NCBI RefSeq assembly: GCF_014158035.1
Contig: NZ_JACFXW010000002.1
Span: 248,001 to 312,000 of the forward strand
Direction of reading: 5' to 3'
Source of the DNA: Rhizobium sp. G21
Lineage (GTDB): Bacteria; Pseudomonadota; Alphaproteobacteria; Rhizobiales; Rhizobiaceae
Length of the DNA: 64,000 bases
Shown: piece by piece, positions 36,793 through 46,987 of the stretch
Numbering within the stretch: position 1 is the stretch's first letter
Layout: every line of letters starts with the position of its first letter
The notes under the pieces: model-generated
Told to the model about the DNA's origin: nothing
Seen by the model: only the letters and a program-made list of their open reading frames with translations
The model's database searches: none
Program-made: the position numbers and the translations under genes

Positions 36793-38306
36793 TCAGATCA
36801 CGGCGCAGACGGTCTTGGTCTCCAGATAGTTTTCGAGCCCCTGTCCGCCGTTTTCATAGCCCCAGCCGGATTGCTTGTGGCCGCCCTTGGGCAGTTCCGG
36901 CGAGAAATAGGAATGGCAATTGATCCAGATCGTGCCGGCCTTCACCGCCGCCGCGACGCGATGGGCGCTCGAAAGATCCCGCGTCCAGACGCTGCCGGCC
37001 AGGCCATAGGGGCTGTCATTGGCGAAGGCGAGGGCTTCCTCGACCTCGTCGAATGGCGTCACCGCCGCCACGGGGCCGAAAATCTCTTCCCGCATCATGC
37101 GCATGTCGGGCCGTACCGAGGTGACGACTGTCGGCACATAGAATGCGCCGGTCTCGCCTTCCTGCCGTCCGCCCACGGCGATCTCTGCGCCGTCGGACAT
37201 GCCTTCATCGATGAAGGCGGCGACGCGATCGGCCTGCTTGCGGTTGACCAGCGGTCCGAGATCGACCTTGGGATCGAGGCCATGGCCGAGCGTCATCCCT
37301 CCCGCTGTCGCCGCCAGCTTATCGACGACCTCGTCATAGACGGAGCGATGGGCATAGATGCGGGAGCCGGCGACGCAGACTTGGCCTGAATTGGCGAAAA
37401 TGCCTCTGGAGACGCCCGGAATGGCGATCGCCATATCGGCGTCCGATAGAATGATCGCGGGCGATTTGCCGCCGAGTTCCAGCGTCAGCTTCTTGAGATT
37501 GCCTTGGGCGGCGCGGACGATGAGCTTGCCGACTTCGGTCGAGCCGGTGAAGGCGACCTTGTCGACATCGGGATGGGCGGTCAGCGCCGCGCCGACATCT
37601 TCGCCGAAACCGGTGACGATGTTGACGACGCCGGCCGGCAGGCCAGCCTCTATCATCAATTCGCCGAGGCGGATCGCCGTCAGCGACGTCTCCTCTGCCG
37701 GCTTCAGCACCACCGTGCAGCCTGCGGCGAGCGCCGGCGCAAGCTTCATGGCGGCCATCAGCATGGGAGAGTTCCAGGGCGTGATGGCGGCGACGACGCC
37801 CACGGGCTCGCGGGTCGTATAGGCGAAGATCTGCTTGCCTGCCGGCTGATAGGCGATGGAGGTCGGGATCGTCTGCCCGAGGATCTTGGTTGAGAAACCC
37901 GCATAGTAGCGGAACTGTTCGGCCGAGGCCGGGATCTCGCCGAAGCGGCCGGTCTTGAAGCTCTTGCCCTGATCGAGCGTTTCGAGTTCCGCGAGTTCGT
38001 CGACATGCGCCTCGATGAGATCGGCGATCCGCCACAGCAACTTGCCGCGCGCCGACGGCGTCATGCCTTTCCAGGCGGGGCTGGTCAACGCCCGGCGAGC
38101 TGCCGCCACCGCCTCATCGACGTCTGATATCGTGGCTCTGGCAAGGTCGGCGAGATGGCGGCCGGTGGCAGGATCATGGCTCGGGAAGGACTCGCCGCCC
38201 CCGCCTTGCGCCAGACGCCGTCGATCAGCAGCTGTTTTTCCGGTGCGGCAAGAAACGCCCGCGCGCCTTCGCTTGCGGGTTCGTGGACGGTGAGCGTGAA
38301 GGTCAT
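36793..38306 (-). CDS. NAD(P)-dependent aldehyde dehydrogenase (frameshift at 38198-38202)
   Basis: This is a full-length aldehyde dehydrogenase, with TPWNSP, LKPAEE, the general base in LELGGKSPA, the catalytic Cys in FANSGQVCVAGSR, and the C-terminal PKGGHKQSGWGYENG. The start is ATG 38306, overlapping the stop of the 2Fe-2S subunit gene by four bases, and gives MTFTLTVHEP...DGVWRKAG. The frame breaks at a five-base homopolymer (C5 on the plus strand, 38198-38202); one added base continues GGESFPSHDPATG. About 504 residues. It is the last gene of the long leftward operon and probably oxidises an aldehyde released by the oxygenase, GMC enzyme or molybdenum enzyme upstream. Confidence 0.9.
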
Positions 38307-38791
38307 GCGAGGTCTCCGGTGGCGCGCTCCGCGCGCAGCATGGCGGCGGCCGAAAGCGCGCCGCGCAGAATGGAATGATAGCCGGTGCAGCGACAGAGAT
38401 TGCCTTCGAGCCCGGCGCGAATAGCCGCCTCGTCGGCGCCAGGGTTCTCTTTGAGAAGCGCGAGAAGCGCGATGGAAAAGCCCGGCGCGCAATAGCCGCA
38501 TTGAAAGGCGTTTTCGGCAATCAGCGCTTCACGCAGGGTGCGGCCTTCCGGCAGATTATCAAGGCCTTCGACGGTGACGATGTCGGCGCCGTCGATCCGC
38601 CAGGCCATGGTCAGGCATGTATTGACCGCCTTGGCGTCGATCAGCGCCAGACAGGCGCCGCAGCGGCCAAGCCCGCAGGCGATCTTGGTTCCCATCATAC
38701 CCAAATGATCGCGCAACAGCGTGGCGAGCGAAAGATCCGGCGGGCAGTCCAGAGAGAGGGTTTCGCCGTTCAATGTAAAGGTTATGATCAT
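38303..38791 (-). CDS. 2Fe-2S subunit of a xanthine-dehydrogenase-family molybdenum hydroxylase
   Basis: This 162-residue electron-transfer subunit has a plant-type 2Fe-2S cluster from Cys39, Cys44, Cys47 and Cys59 and a second cluster from Cys97, Cys100, Cys132 and Cys134 (FQCGYCAPG, LCRCTGYHS). It overlaps the fused FAD/Mo subunit gene by four bases. Family members hydroxylate purines, aldehydes or N-heterocycles. The purine deaminases in this locus make hypoxanthine/xanthine or a modified purine the favoured substrate. Confidence 0.93.
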   Translation of the reverse strand: MIITFTLNGETLSLDCPPDLSLATLLRDHLGMMGTKIACGLGRCGACLALIDAKAVNTCLTMAWRIDGADIVTVEGLDNLPEGRTLREALIAENAFQCGYCAPGFSIALLALLKENPGADEAAIRAGLEGNLCRCTGYHSILRGALSAAAMLRAERATGDLA

Positions 38792-41700
38792 GCAGCCTCC
38801 AGCGCGGCGAGGATCGCCTCGGGAGAAAACGGCGTCACCGTGGGCCAGACGCCGGAGATCGCGGCGAGAGCATTGGCAATCGCGGGCGTGATCGCGCCGA
38901 TGCCGAGTTCGCCGGGGCCGCGCGGCCCCAACTCATCACCGTCGTCGAGACTTTCGAGCGCGAAAATCTGCATGGCGGCGGGCGCGTCCTGAATGCCAGG
39001 CAGCATGTAACTGTCGAGATTGCCGGTGAGATAGCGGCCGTCGCGCATGGTCGCATCCTCCGTCAGCGTAAAGCCAATGCCCTGTACGGCGCCGCCTTCC
39101 ATTTGCCCGAGATAGGCGGCGACGTCGATCACGGGGCCTGCTGCCGTGTGCTGATGCAGATCGAGAATGCGGATCTCCCCGTTACGCGGCTCACCGCCAC
39201 CCGCGCCAGCGCCGCGCCGAAAGCGAAGATGTAGCGGGCATTGCCGGCGGAATAGCTGTTCTTCGGGAATTCGAAGGTGATGGTGACGCTGGGGCGCTCA
39301 TTGGGCGCGAGGCGTTCGGCGAGTTGCCGATAGGTCAGAAGCAGATCGCCGCGATTGGCGCCGCGCAGCGTGACGCCGCCGGGAGCGAGCGCCAAAGTTT
39401 CGGGATCGCGTCCGAGACAGGCGCCTGCCGCAGTCCGCATCTTCAGAGAAAATTCCGGGGCGGCCCTGCGCGCCGTCAGCCACACGACGGCGGAACCGCG
39501 CGAGGCGGTGGTGGAGCCGGATTCCGGCGTGAGCGAGGTGTCGCCGGTGACGGGCCTGACATCGTCGCGGCTGCAACCGAGCTCATCAGCCAGTACGGAT
39601 TTGATGGCGGCCAGCAGGCCCTGACCCATTTCATCCAGACCATAAGCGCCTTCGATCATGCCGTCCTCGGTGAGCGAGACCCGGCCGCCGGCAGGATCAG
39701 GGACCAACGAGCCCAGGCCGTTGCCCTGATAGTTCAGCGCCATGCCGGCGCCGATGACCCATTCGCCATCCGACTGGACGCCCGAGGGCATCCGCCAGAT
39801 CGGCGAAGCCTCGGCGGCGGCGAGCATCTCGTGGATGCGCTCGGAGGGCGCGACCTTCTGGCCGAGATAGCCCGGCGTTCCCGGCGCGCGAAGATTGCGG
39901 GCGCGGATCTCGATCGGGTCGAGGCCGGCGAGCGCTGCAAGACGGTCCATCTGGCATTCGATGGCATAGGTCATCTGATTGGCGCCGAAGCCGCGAAACG
40001 CGCCGCAGACGCCGTTGTTTGTGTAGGCGAGCCGACCGCGCGTCGTGACATTCGCGACCACATAGGGACCGGCGGCGTGTTCGAGCGCGGTTTCGAGCAC
40101 GCCGGGCCCGAGCGAGGCATAGGCGCCGGCGTCCGACAGCACGTCAACCTCCTGCGCCACCAGCCGTCCCTCGGTGTCGCAGGCCGTGCGCATGCGGATG
40201 GTCATCGGATTGCGTTTCTGGCCGGCGAGCACGGATTCGGCGCGGCTCAACTGCAGTCGGACCGCATGCCCGCTCTTCAGCGCCAGAAGCGCCAGCGCCG
40301 GCTGCACCGTCAACTCATCCTTGCCGCCGAAGGCGCCGCCGGTCGGGCTGGTGATGACGCGGATCTTCTCCTCCGGCATGGCGAGGATGCGCGACAATTG
40401 CATCCGGTCGCGGCCGCCATGCTGGCCGCCGACGGCGACGAGCAGCGATCCATCATCCTCGATCCGCGCATAGCCGCCTTCGGTCTCCATGAAGCCGTGC
40501 ATCTGGCGCGGCGTCACATAGACGTCCTCGACCACATGGGCCGCCGTGGCGAAGGCTGAAGCGGCGTCGCCGCGCGAAAAGCTGATTTCGCGCTGCAGGT
40601 TGCCGGCGTCGTGAAAGGCGGGCGCGTCCGGCTGCAGCGCCTGTTCCGGACTGTTCACCACCGGCAGCGGCTCATAGTCGATTCGGATCAGCGACAGCGC
40701 CTTCTCCGCGGTCTCGGCGTCGACGGCAGCGACGGCCGCCACCGCATCGCCGACATAGCGCACCTTGTCCGCGCAGAGCGCCGGCTGATCCTGCACGACG
40801 ATGCCGAACGCGTTGTCGCCCGGGATATCGCGATGTGTCATCACAGCGACGACGCCCGGCAGCGCCTTGGCGAGACTGGTGTCGATGGAGAGAATGCGGG
40901 CATGGGGGACGCCGGCGCGGAGGATGCGGCCGACCAGCATGTCGTCCTCGCGCCGGTCGGTGAGGTAAGAAAGCTTGCCCTCGACCTTGTCGCGCATGTC
41001 TGGCCTGACATGCCAGCGATCGCGTTGCTCGCTGCGCGACAGGGTGATTTCGCCGTCGATCCCGGGAGTAGTCGGCGGTGAGTAGGCGGGGCGGCGCGCC
41101 AGTGTCGGCAATACGCCGCCGAGTCCGTGAACGAGCGCATTCGCCGCCGCTAGCCGCCGGTAGCGGCCCGACCGGAAATCGTCATCCGGCGCGTCGATCG
41201 TTTCGACAAGAGCTTCGCGGATCGCGGCCCAATCCAGATCGCTGTCGTTGCGGCCGTTCAGCAAGTATTCGGCGCCAAACAGCCTTTGCGGCCTCGTGGC
41301 GCCGCCGCCGAGCGCAAGGCGCACGCCTGAGATTTTGCCGCCGTCCATCGCGAGGATGCCCGCGACATTGATGACGCTCGGCGTGAAAGCGGCGCGCAGG
41401 CCGATCTTGCGCCATGTCCAGCGTGGGAAGTTCTGGCGCGGCAGTTCGATGGCGACAATCAGTTCCAGCGCTTGCGGCGACCCAACCAGCCACTCTTCCA
41501 GTGGCATCACGAACTGACCGCCGGGTGTGGCGAGGACCAGATTGGCGTCGAGCGCCAGAAGCGCGGGCAACAGGCAACCGTTGCGATTGGCGATGTTGCC
41601 GCCGATCGTCGCCATGTTGCGGATCGATGGGCCTGCGACGGTGCGGAGCGCGGCAGTGAAAAGGGGGCAGGCCTCCGAAAGTGTGCTGTTCTTGGCGAGA

Positions 41701-41924
41701 TCCGCAAGCGTCGTCAGCGCGCCGATCGAGACCCGTTCCGACCTGAAGGATATGCCCCGCAAGGCCGCAAGCCCAGAGAGATCGATCAACCCTTCCGGTT
41801 TCGGCGCGCCCTTGGCCCAATCGAGTTGCGTCGTCGTCGCGCCCGCGACGGGTTTCAGCCTTCCGCCGCCGCTTCGGATCAGCGAGAAGACGTCGTCGAT
41901 GGAGCGGGCGCGCCAGATCTGCAT
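38788..41924 (-). CDS. Fused FAD + molybdopterin subunit of a xanthine-dehydrogenase-family enzyme (frameshift at 39177-39180)
   Basis: One gene holds what are usually two subunits. Residues 1-290 are the FAD domain (AGATTTQLD, TIGGNIANRNGCLLPALLALD). From about residue 310 to the end is the molybdenum subunit (SPTGGAFGGKDEL, GAFRGFGANQM, GLDEMGQGLL). The last 115 residues are in another frame because one base is missing in a C4 run at 39177-39180; they contain the ending GPGELGIGAITPAIANAL with the catalytic glutamate. Restored length is about 1045 residues. ATG 41924 overlaps the preceding stop. The CO-dehydrogenase loop AYRCSFR is absent, so it is not a CO dehydrogenase. A purine or N-heterocycle hydroxylase is likely. 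Confidence 0.88.
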
Positions 41925-42792
41925 CAATGGCCCCCGCCGTGGTGCCGTAGCGCAGGCCTTTCTCCTTGAGCCAGCGGCGATAGGCAATGGAGGAACTGTC
42001 GGCGCGGGTGGGGATCTCGGCGCGCGGTTCGAGCGGCAAGAGCAGCGGTCGCTGGTTTTCGACGATGATCCGGTCCTGCAGGAAGATCACCTGTTCGAAA
42101 TTCAGAAGCGCCTTATGGGTCGAGAGGCTGTCGACCAGATACATCACCGGCTGCGCCCGGCAGAGCCCGTCCTCCATGGGCTGGATGAACAGCGCGATGG
42201 CGTCGAGCCGGTTCGGCGAGGTCGGGCAGACGCGGTACAGCATCACCACGAAAGGCGAGGGGACGCGATAGGTCAGCCGCACGAAATCGCCCTGCTCCTC
42301 GGTCGCGGCGATGCGCGGCTGGAAGAAGGTGCAATTGGTGGCCCAGACCTCGTCGACATCGCGGCGGATTTCGCTGAGATAGTTCGGCACTTCCGTATGC
42401 GGCTCGGAACCGAGGATATCCGTATGTACGAAGGGGAAATGCGCCATGTCGAGGAAATTCTCGACCACGCGCAGGCCGGACGCGCGCATCGTCACCCAGC
42501 CGCACGGAACGAAGCGACGATCGCTTTCCTCGGCTTCTTCGATATGGACGATGTCTTTCTTAGGCGCGCCGAGCGTGGTGAAGAGGCAGCCATAGCGGAC
42601 GCGGGTCGGCAAGGGCGGGCCGAGCGTGCCGTCATCCAGCATTTCGCGCACCTGAGGCGCGCCCTCAGCGTTGTGCGCGTAGACCAGCGATTGGCCAAGG
42701 AGCCTGGTCGTCTGCGGCGCCTCGGTCACCTCGCTCGCGGTCGCGATGGCGTACCAGTCGTCCAGCGCCACCTGATCGGTCGTCTTGGCCAT
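41924..42792 (-). CDS. Rieske-oxygenase catalytic subunit lacking the 2Fe-2S-binding segment, NdmC-like, copy 1 (frameshift at 41931-41935)
   Basis: This is a ring-hydroxylating/N-demethylating oxygenase catalytic protein. The mononuclear-iron site is intact: Asn112, Asp115, His118, His123 in ENFLDMAHFPFVH, and a distal Asp240 in LQDRIIVENQ. The N-terminus starts like a Rieske domain (DDWYAIATASEVTEAPQTTRLLG), but the CxH...CxxH cluster-binding part is absent, so electrons must come from a separate Rieske protein. Adding one base to the C5 run at 41931-41935 gives a stop (TGA) that overlaps the next ATG, and a protein of about 289 residues, nearly equal to the 286-residue paralogue at 56607. 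NdmC, the 7-methylxanthine demethylase, shows the same loss. Confidence 0.87.
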
Positions 42793-42795
42793 GGC

Positions 42796-44181
42796 TCACT
42801 CCGCTCCATCGGTCCATTGCTTGGTTCCGCCGCCATTGGCCGCCAGCCATTCGGCGCGGCGGGCGAAATGATCGGGCGCGAAGCGATGGATCTCATTGAT
42901 GATCTCGCCGATATCGGCGGTTTTCAGCACGCCGTCCTCGACGATGATGTCGCCATCAACCATGGTCATCGCCACGTCGCCGCCGCGCACGGCGTGGACG
43001 AGATTGTGGTGCAGGTTGAGATAGGGGCCTTCCGGGAAGAACGGCGTCATGCGCGGCGTGTTCGTCTTCATCGCGATGATGTCGGCGCGCTTGCCCACTT
43101 CGATCGAGCCGATCTCGTGATCGAGGCCGATGGCCTTGGCGCCCAGGATGGTCGCCATGCGCAGGCATTGCCAGCTGTCCATCGCGGCGGCGTCGCGATT
43201 CCTGAGTTTGCCGAGAAGCGAAGCGGTCTTCATCTCCTCGAACATGTCGAAATTGTTGTTTTCCTTTTCGCCATCCGTGCCGATGCCGACGGCGACGCCA
43301 TGGGCCAGCATGTCGGCGATCGGCGCGATGCCGGAGGCCAGCTTCATGTTGGAGACCGGATTGTGGGCGACCGAGACATTGTATTTCGAGATCAGCTCGA
43401 TCTCATGCGGATTGAGCCAGACGGCATGCGCGAGCATGGTCAGAGGCGTTTCGAAGAATCCGAGCTCCTCGAGCGCGAACATCGGCCGCTTGCCGTAGCG
43501 GGTCATGAACTCCGCCACCTCGATCTCGGCTTCCGAGCAATGGGTGTGAAAGCCGGTCTTGTGTTTCTTGGCGAGTTCGATCGCCCGCTTCTGGCCCGCT
43601 TCGTCGGCATAGAAGAGATGTTCGAGCCCGACCCAGACATTGACGCGGCCGCCTGCCTTGCGATGCCAGCTTTCGATCAACGCCTCGTTCATGTCGAGCG
43701 TGTCGAAATAGTTGTAATCCGGATGTTCGCCGACATAGGGCACCGCGACCAGCCGCGTGCCGATGGCCTCTGCCGCTCGGGCGCTGCCGTCCATATAGCG
43801 CCACATGTCGACCACCGTCGTCGTGCCCGCCAGCGCGGATTCGGCGTAGCAGAGCCAGCTCGCCGTTTCCGCCTCATGCGGCTGCAGCATGCGGTGCATG
43901 GGGTTGATGTGGATGGTCAGCCAGTCCCAGACCGGCAGATGCTCGGCCGTGCCGCGCAGAAAGCCGGAATGAGCATGCGCGTTGATGAGGCCGGGCATCA
44001 ACACGGCATGGGTCATCATCTTGACCGGATAATTCGGATAGGTCGCCGTGATCTCGTCGAGCGGTCCAACCGCGAGGATGCGGCCGTCATCGATTGCGAC
44101 CGCTCCCTCGGCGATCACGGTGTTGTCGTCATCCATGGTCAGCAGGCTCTCGCCCGCAAGGATCATTGCCGTCTTCGCCAT
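42796..44181 (-). CDS. TRZ/ATZ-family metal-dependent amidohydrolase/deaminase
   Basis: This 461-residue amidohydrolase has the metal-binding HAHSG in MPGLINAHAHSGFLRG, later His in GFHTHCSE, AHAVWL, and Asp in VGIGTDGEKENNN. The family deaminates or dechlorinates aminated heterocycles (SAH/MTA deaminase, 8-oxoguanine deaminase, atrazine hydrolases). It sits next to the Rieske-less oxygenase gene (3 bases), and the same pairing recurs at 56.6-58.8 kb. A modified purine or other N-heterocycle is the likely substrate; it is not a canonical guanine or adenine deaminase. Confidence 0.88.
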   Translation of the reverse strand: MAKTAMILAGESLLTMDDDNTVIAEGAVAIDDGRILAVGPLDEITATYPNYPVKMMTHAVLMPGLINAHAHSGFLRGTAEHLPVWDWLTIHINPMHRMLQPHEAETASWLCYAESALAGTTTVVDMWRYMDGSARAAEAIGTRLVAVPYVGEHPDYNYFDTLDMNEALIESWHRKAGGRVNVWVGLEHLFYADEAGQKRAIELAKKHKTGFHTHCSEAEIEVAEFMTRYGKRPMFALEELGFFETPLTMLAHAVWLNPHEIELISKYNVSVAHNPVSNMKLASGIAPIADMLAHGVAVGIGTDGEKENNNFDMFEEMKTASLLGKLRNRDAAAMDSWQCLRMATILGAKAIGLDHEIGSIEVGKRADIIAMKTNTPRMTPFFPEGPYLNLHHNLVHAVRGGDVAMTMVDGDIIVEDGVLKTADIGEIINEIHRFAPDHFARRAEWLAANGGGTKQWTDGAE

Positions 44182-44221
44182 GTTCTCTCCTGGTCTCCCT
44201 CATGGAGACGCGATGCAAAAT

Positions 44222-45783
44222 TCAGGCCGCTCCCAACAGAAAATCGGCGGCGCGTTCGCCGATCATCGTGACGGGAGCATGGGTGTTGCAGGTCGGTATG
44301 ATCGGAATGACCGACGCATCGGCGATCGTCAGGCCGGTAAGGCCGCGCAGCCTCAGTCTTGCGTCGACCACGGCCATCTCGTCACTGCCCATTTTCGCCG
44401 TCCCGACCGGATGGAAGAAGGTGGAGCATCCCTGGCGGATGAAATCGATCATCTCAGGCTTGGACAGCCGCCGGGACGGCGCGGCAAAACCATCAAACAG
44501 ATCCGAGAAAACGCGGGTTTCGGCGAGATCCATCATCGTCTCGACCGCCACTATGAGCGCATCGAGATCGGAAGGTTCGGCCAGATAGTTCGGCTGGATG
44601 TCGAGCGGCCCGAACGGGTCGGATGACAGCATTTTCACATGGCCAATGCTTTTGGAATGCATCAGCCCCGCGCCGATCGAGAAGACGTTGCCGGAGAGAT
44701 CGTAGAGCTCGCGGATGCGCGGCTCGGATGAATTGCCCTGGACGGGAAAGGCGTGGATATCGGGCTGGGCAAGGTCGGGGCGGGATTTCCAGTTGATCAT
44801 CGAGCCGCCGCCATTGTCGAGCGCCGGTCCCATCGGCTGTTTCGATCGGCAGACCACCGCCTGCACCAATGGATGGTCCTGCAGATTCTTGCCGACGCCG
44901 GGCAGCGCATGGCGCGTCTCGATGCCGAGGGATGCAAGCTCCATGGGGTCGCCTATGCCTGAGAGCATCAGCAGACGCGGCGTATCGATCGCGCCCGCCG
45001 CCAGCACGACCTGTGTCGTCGCACGCGTCTCGATGGGCTGTCTCTCCACGAGATGCCGGACGCCGACTATCGCGCCGTTCTCGACCATGAGGCCGCCAGC
45101 CTGGGAGTTGCACAGGATCGTGAGGCGCGGATTGTCGAATATGGGCGCGAGATAGCCGGTGACGGAACTCCAGCGCTTCCCGCCGGAAATGTTGAAGTTC
45201 GAGGGCGCCGCGCCTTCATTGGTCTCGGCATTGGGATCGGCGATCGTGGGAATCCCGAGTTCGCCAGCCCCGTCGATCATCGCTTGCGCGACGGGATGCA
45301 GCGCTCTGCTGGTCTCGATCCGCAACGGTCCGCCTGCGCCACGGAACTCAGTTTCGCCGCCTTCCCAATCTTCCGCACGCTTGAAATAGGGCAGGCAGTG
45401 GGCAAAGCTCCAGCCCTCGCATCCGGCGGCCCCCAGGCGTCGTAATCGGCAGGGTGGCCGCGATACCACATCATGGCGTTGGTGGAGGAGCAGCCGCCTA
45501 GCACCTTGCCACGCGGAATGCCGATGGGGCGGCCGGCGACGCGCTCGGTCGGCGCGTAGTCGTAAAGCCAGTCATGCCGGCTGCGGCCGAGCGGGACCCA
45601 TCGGGTGGGATCGGCGATCTCCGGCGCGTCGAATTCTGCCGAGCCTGCCTCGATCACCAAGACTGTCGCATCCGACCCGTCGATGAGCCGTCGCGCCACA
45701 GCCGCGCCGCCGGAGCCCGAGCCGACGACGATGTAGTCATAGGCTTTGAGGAGCGGGCGGTGAGGGACGGGGCTCGGCATCAT
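44222..45783 (-). CDS. GMC-family FAD-dependent alcohol dehydrogenase/oxidase (frameshift at 45431-45435)
   Basis: This is a choline-dehydrogenase/alcohol-oxidase-like flavoprotein. The dinucleotide motif VVGSGSGGAAVARRL is near the N-terminus. GGCSSTNAMMWYRG is GMC signature 1, and GAIDTPRLLMLSGIG is signature 2. The active-site CSTFFHPVGTAKMG histidine is in the C-terminal part. The two halves are in different frames, joined by adding one base to the C5 run at 45431-45435 (YDAWG-AAGCEGWSFAHCLPYF). About 520 residues from ATG 45783. It lies between the TPP-enzyme pair and the amidohydrolase in the leftward operon; the alcohol substrate is unknown. Confidence 0.88.
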
Positions 45784-45788
45784 CTGTC

Positions 45789-46397
45789 TCAATTGTGCTC
45801 GCTCGGGCCCATGATGACGATGCTTTCGGTCGCCTCGACATGCCGGACGAAGATGTATTTGTCCTCACGACCGTCGGAATGTTTGCGCTTGATGTCGGGC
45901 TGCACCGTGCCCGCCACTTTCGCGACGACGATATAGGGGACGTCCGCCTTCAATCCGGCCTCGCAATGGGCTTCGAAGTCTTCGAGCGTGCGGGCGGTGA
46001 AGGCGTTTTCGACGCCCGCGCCGCGAGCGATGGCGGCGATATCCACCCGGCCTGAGGCGGTGTGCGTCGGCGGGCCGCCGATCGACTGGTAGCACTCGTT
46101 GTCCCAGACCACGACGAACAGGTTTTTCGGCTGCTCATTGCCGAGCGTGGCGAGGATGCCGAGATTGAACATCATGCCGCCATCGGTGTCGAGCGAGACG
46201 ATGCGGCGATGCGGAAGGCCGGCGGCCAGGCCGAAAGCCTGCGGCGTGACGCAGCCGAGTTGCTGCTGGAACAGGCTCGCCTCGCGCATATGCGGGGCGG
46301 CGTTGTACCATTCGTCCACTGAGGCGCCGAGCGAGAGGATGACGAGTTCGTCTTTCAGTCGCGCGGCGAGGAGCTTCATGCAGTCGTAGCGCTTCAT
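45789..46397 (-). CDS. TPP-dependent decarboxylase beta-type subunit (sulfopyruvate decarboxylase ComE-like)
   Basis: This 202-residue protein is the C-terminal (cofactor-phosphate-binding) domain of a thiamine-diphosphate enzyme: GCVTPQAFGLAAGLPHRRIVSLDTDGGMMFNLGILATL, with the DGG...N motif. It resembles the small two-gene decarboxylases of sulfopyruvate and phosphonopyruvate. ATG 46397 overlaps the alpha-subunit stop. Its true 2-oxoacid substrate in this purine-like locus is unclear. Confidence 0.85.
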   Translation of the reverse strand: MKRYDCMKLLAARLKDELVILSLGASVDEWYNAAPHMREASLFQQQLGCVTPQAFGLAAGLPHRRIVSLDTDGGMMFNLGILATLGNEQPKNLFVVVWDNECYQSIGGPPTHTASGRVDIAAIARGAGVENAFTARTLEDFEAHCEAGLKADVPYIVVAKVAGTVQPDIKRKHSDGREDKYIFVRHVEATESIVIMGPSEHN

Positions 46398-46894
46398 CGC
46401 ACGATCTCCCCGCCGAGCGCGATGGCCGAATGGTAATAGGCGTTGTAGGACCAGTTGTAGGCGTCGACGATCGACTGCTCGATCTGCTCCTCTTCGCGGA
46501 CGATCCGGTAGGGAATGCGCAGTGCGTTCAGCACCGGCTCCATGGTGATGCCGTGCGGGATGGCCCACCAGTTGTTCTCGCCGAGTTCGCCGCGATAGCT
46601 CATCAGCATCACCACCGGAATGCCGGCGCCGAGGCCCATGCGGGCGAGCGGTTCGACTGAGGCGCGAAGGCCGGAATTCTCCATCACCAGCGCTGCGCGC
46701 TTTCCCGACAGGAACACGCCGCCGCAGATCGCTGCGCCTTCGCCCTCATTGGTCACGCGGATCGTGCGGATGTCGGTATCGGCGTCGAGCGCCGGATAAA
46801 GCGGCTTGAAAAGGGAATCGGGCAGATAGCAGACGATGGACACGCCCGCTTTCTTGAGCCCGCGCAACACCGCGTCGACGGCTGATGGCTTCAT
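46394..46894 (-). CDS. TPP-dependent decarboxylase alpha-type subunit (sulfopyruvate decarboxylase ComD-like)
   Basis: This 166-residue partner carries the pyrimidine-binding domain. The cofactor-activating glutamate is in VTNEGEGAAICGGVFLSGK, and PLARMGLGAGIPVVMLMSYRGELGE follows. It opens the downstream half of the leftward operon, 93 bases after the LysR gene, and is coupled to the beta subunit. Homologues decarboxylate sulfopyruvate, phosphonopyruvate or similar short 2-oxoacids. Confidence 0.85.
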   Translation of the reverse strand: MKPSAVDAVLRGLKKAGVSIVCYLPDSLFKPLYPALDADTDIRTIRVTNEGEGAAICGGVFLSGKRAALVMENSGLRASVEPLARMGLGAGIPVVMLMSYRGELGENNWWAIPHGITMEPVLNALRIPYRIVREEEQIEQSIVDAYNWSYNAYYHSAIALGGEIVR

Positions 46895-46987
46895 GATGGT
46901 CTCTCCGTTCCGGGAGAGAAAAGCAAAGTCGAGGTGTTCCGAATAGACGGGAAAATTTGTTGCTGTTGTTGCTCCTTGCGCAACATC

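Noticed and set aside
38303..41924. Carbon monoxide dehydrogenase (coxMSL)
   Set aside because: The CoxL active-site loop AYRCSFR is absent (GVCGAFRGFGANQ instead), and there are no accessory cox genes. A purine or heterocycle hydroxylase fits better.
41527..44271. 914-codon open frame on the plus strand opposite the amidohydrolase, oxygenase and FAD genes
   Set aside because: Low-complexity His/Arg/Asp-rich translation is typical of the antisense of GC-rich genes; the minus-strand genes have clear motifs.
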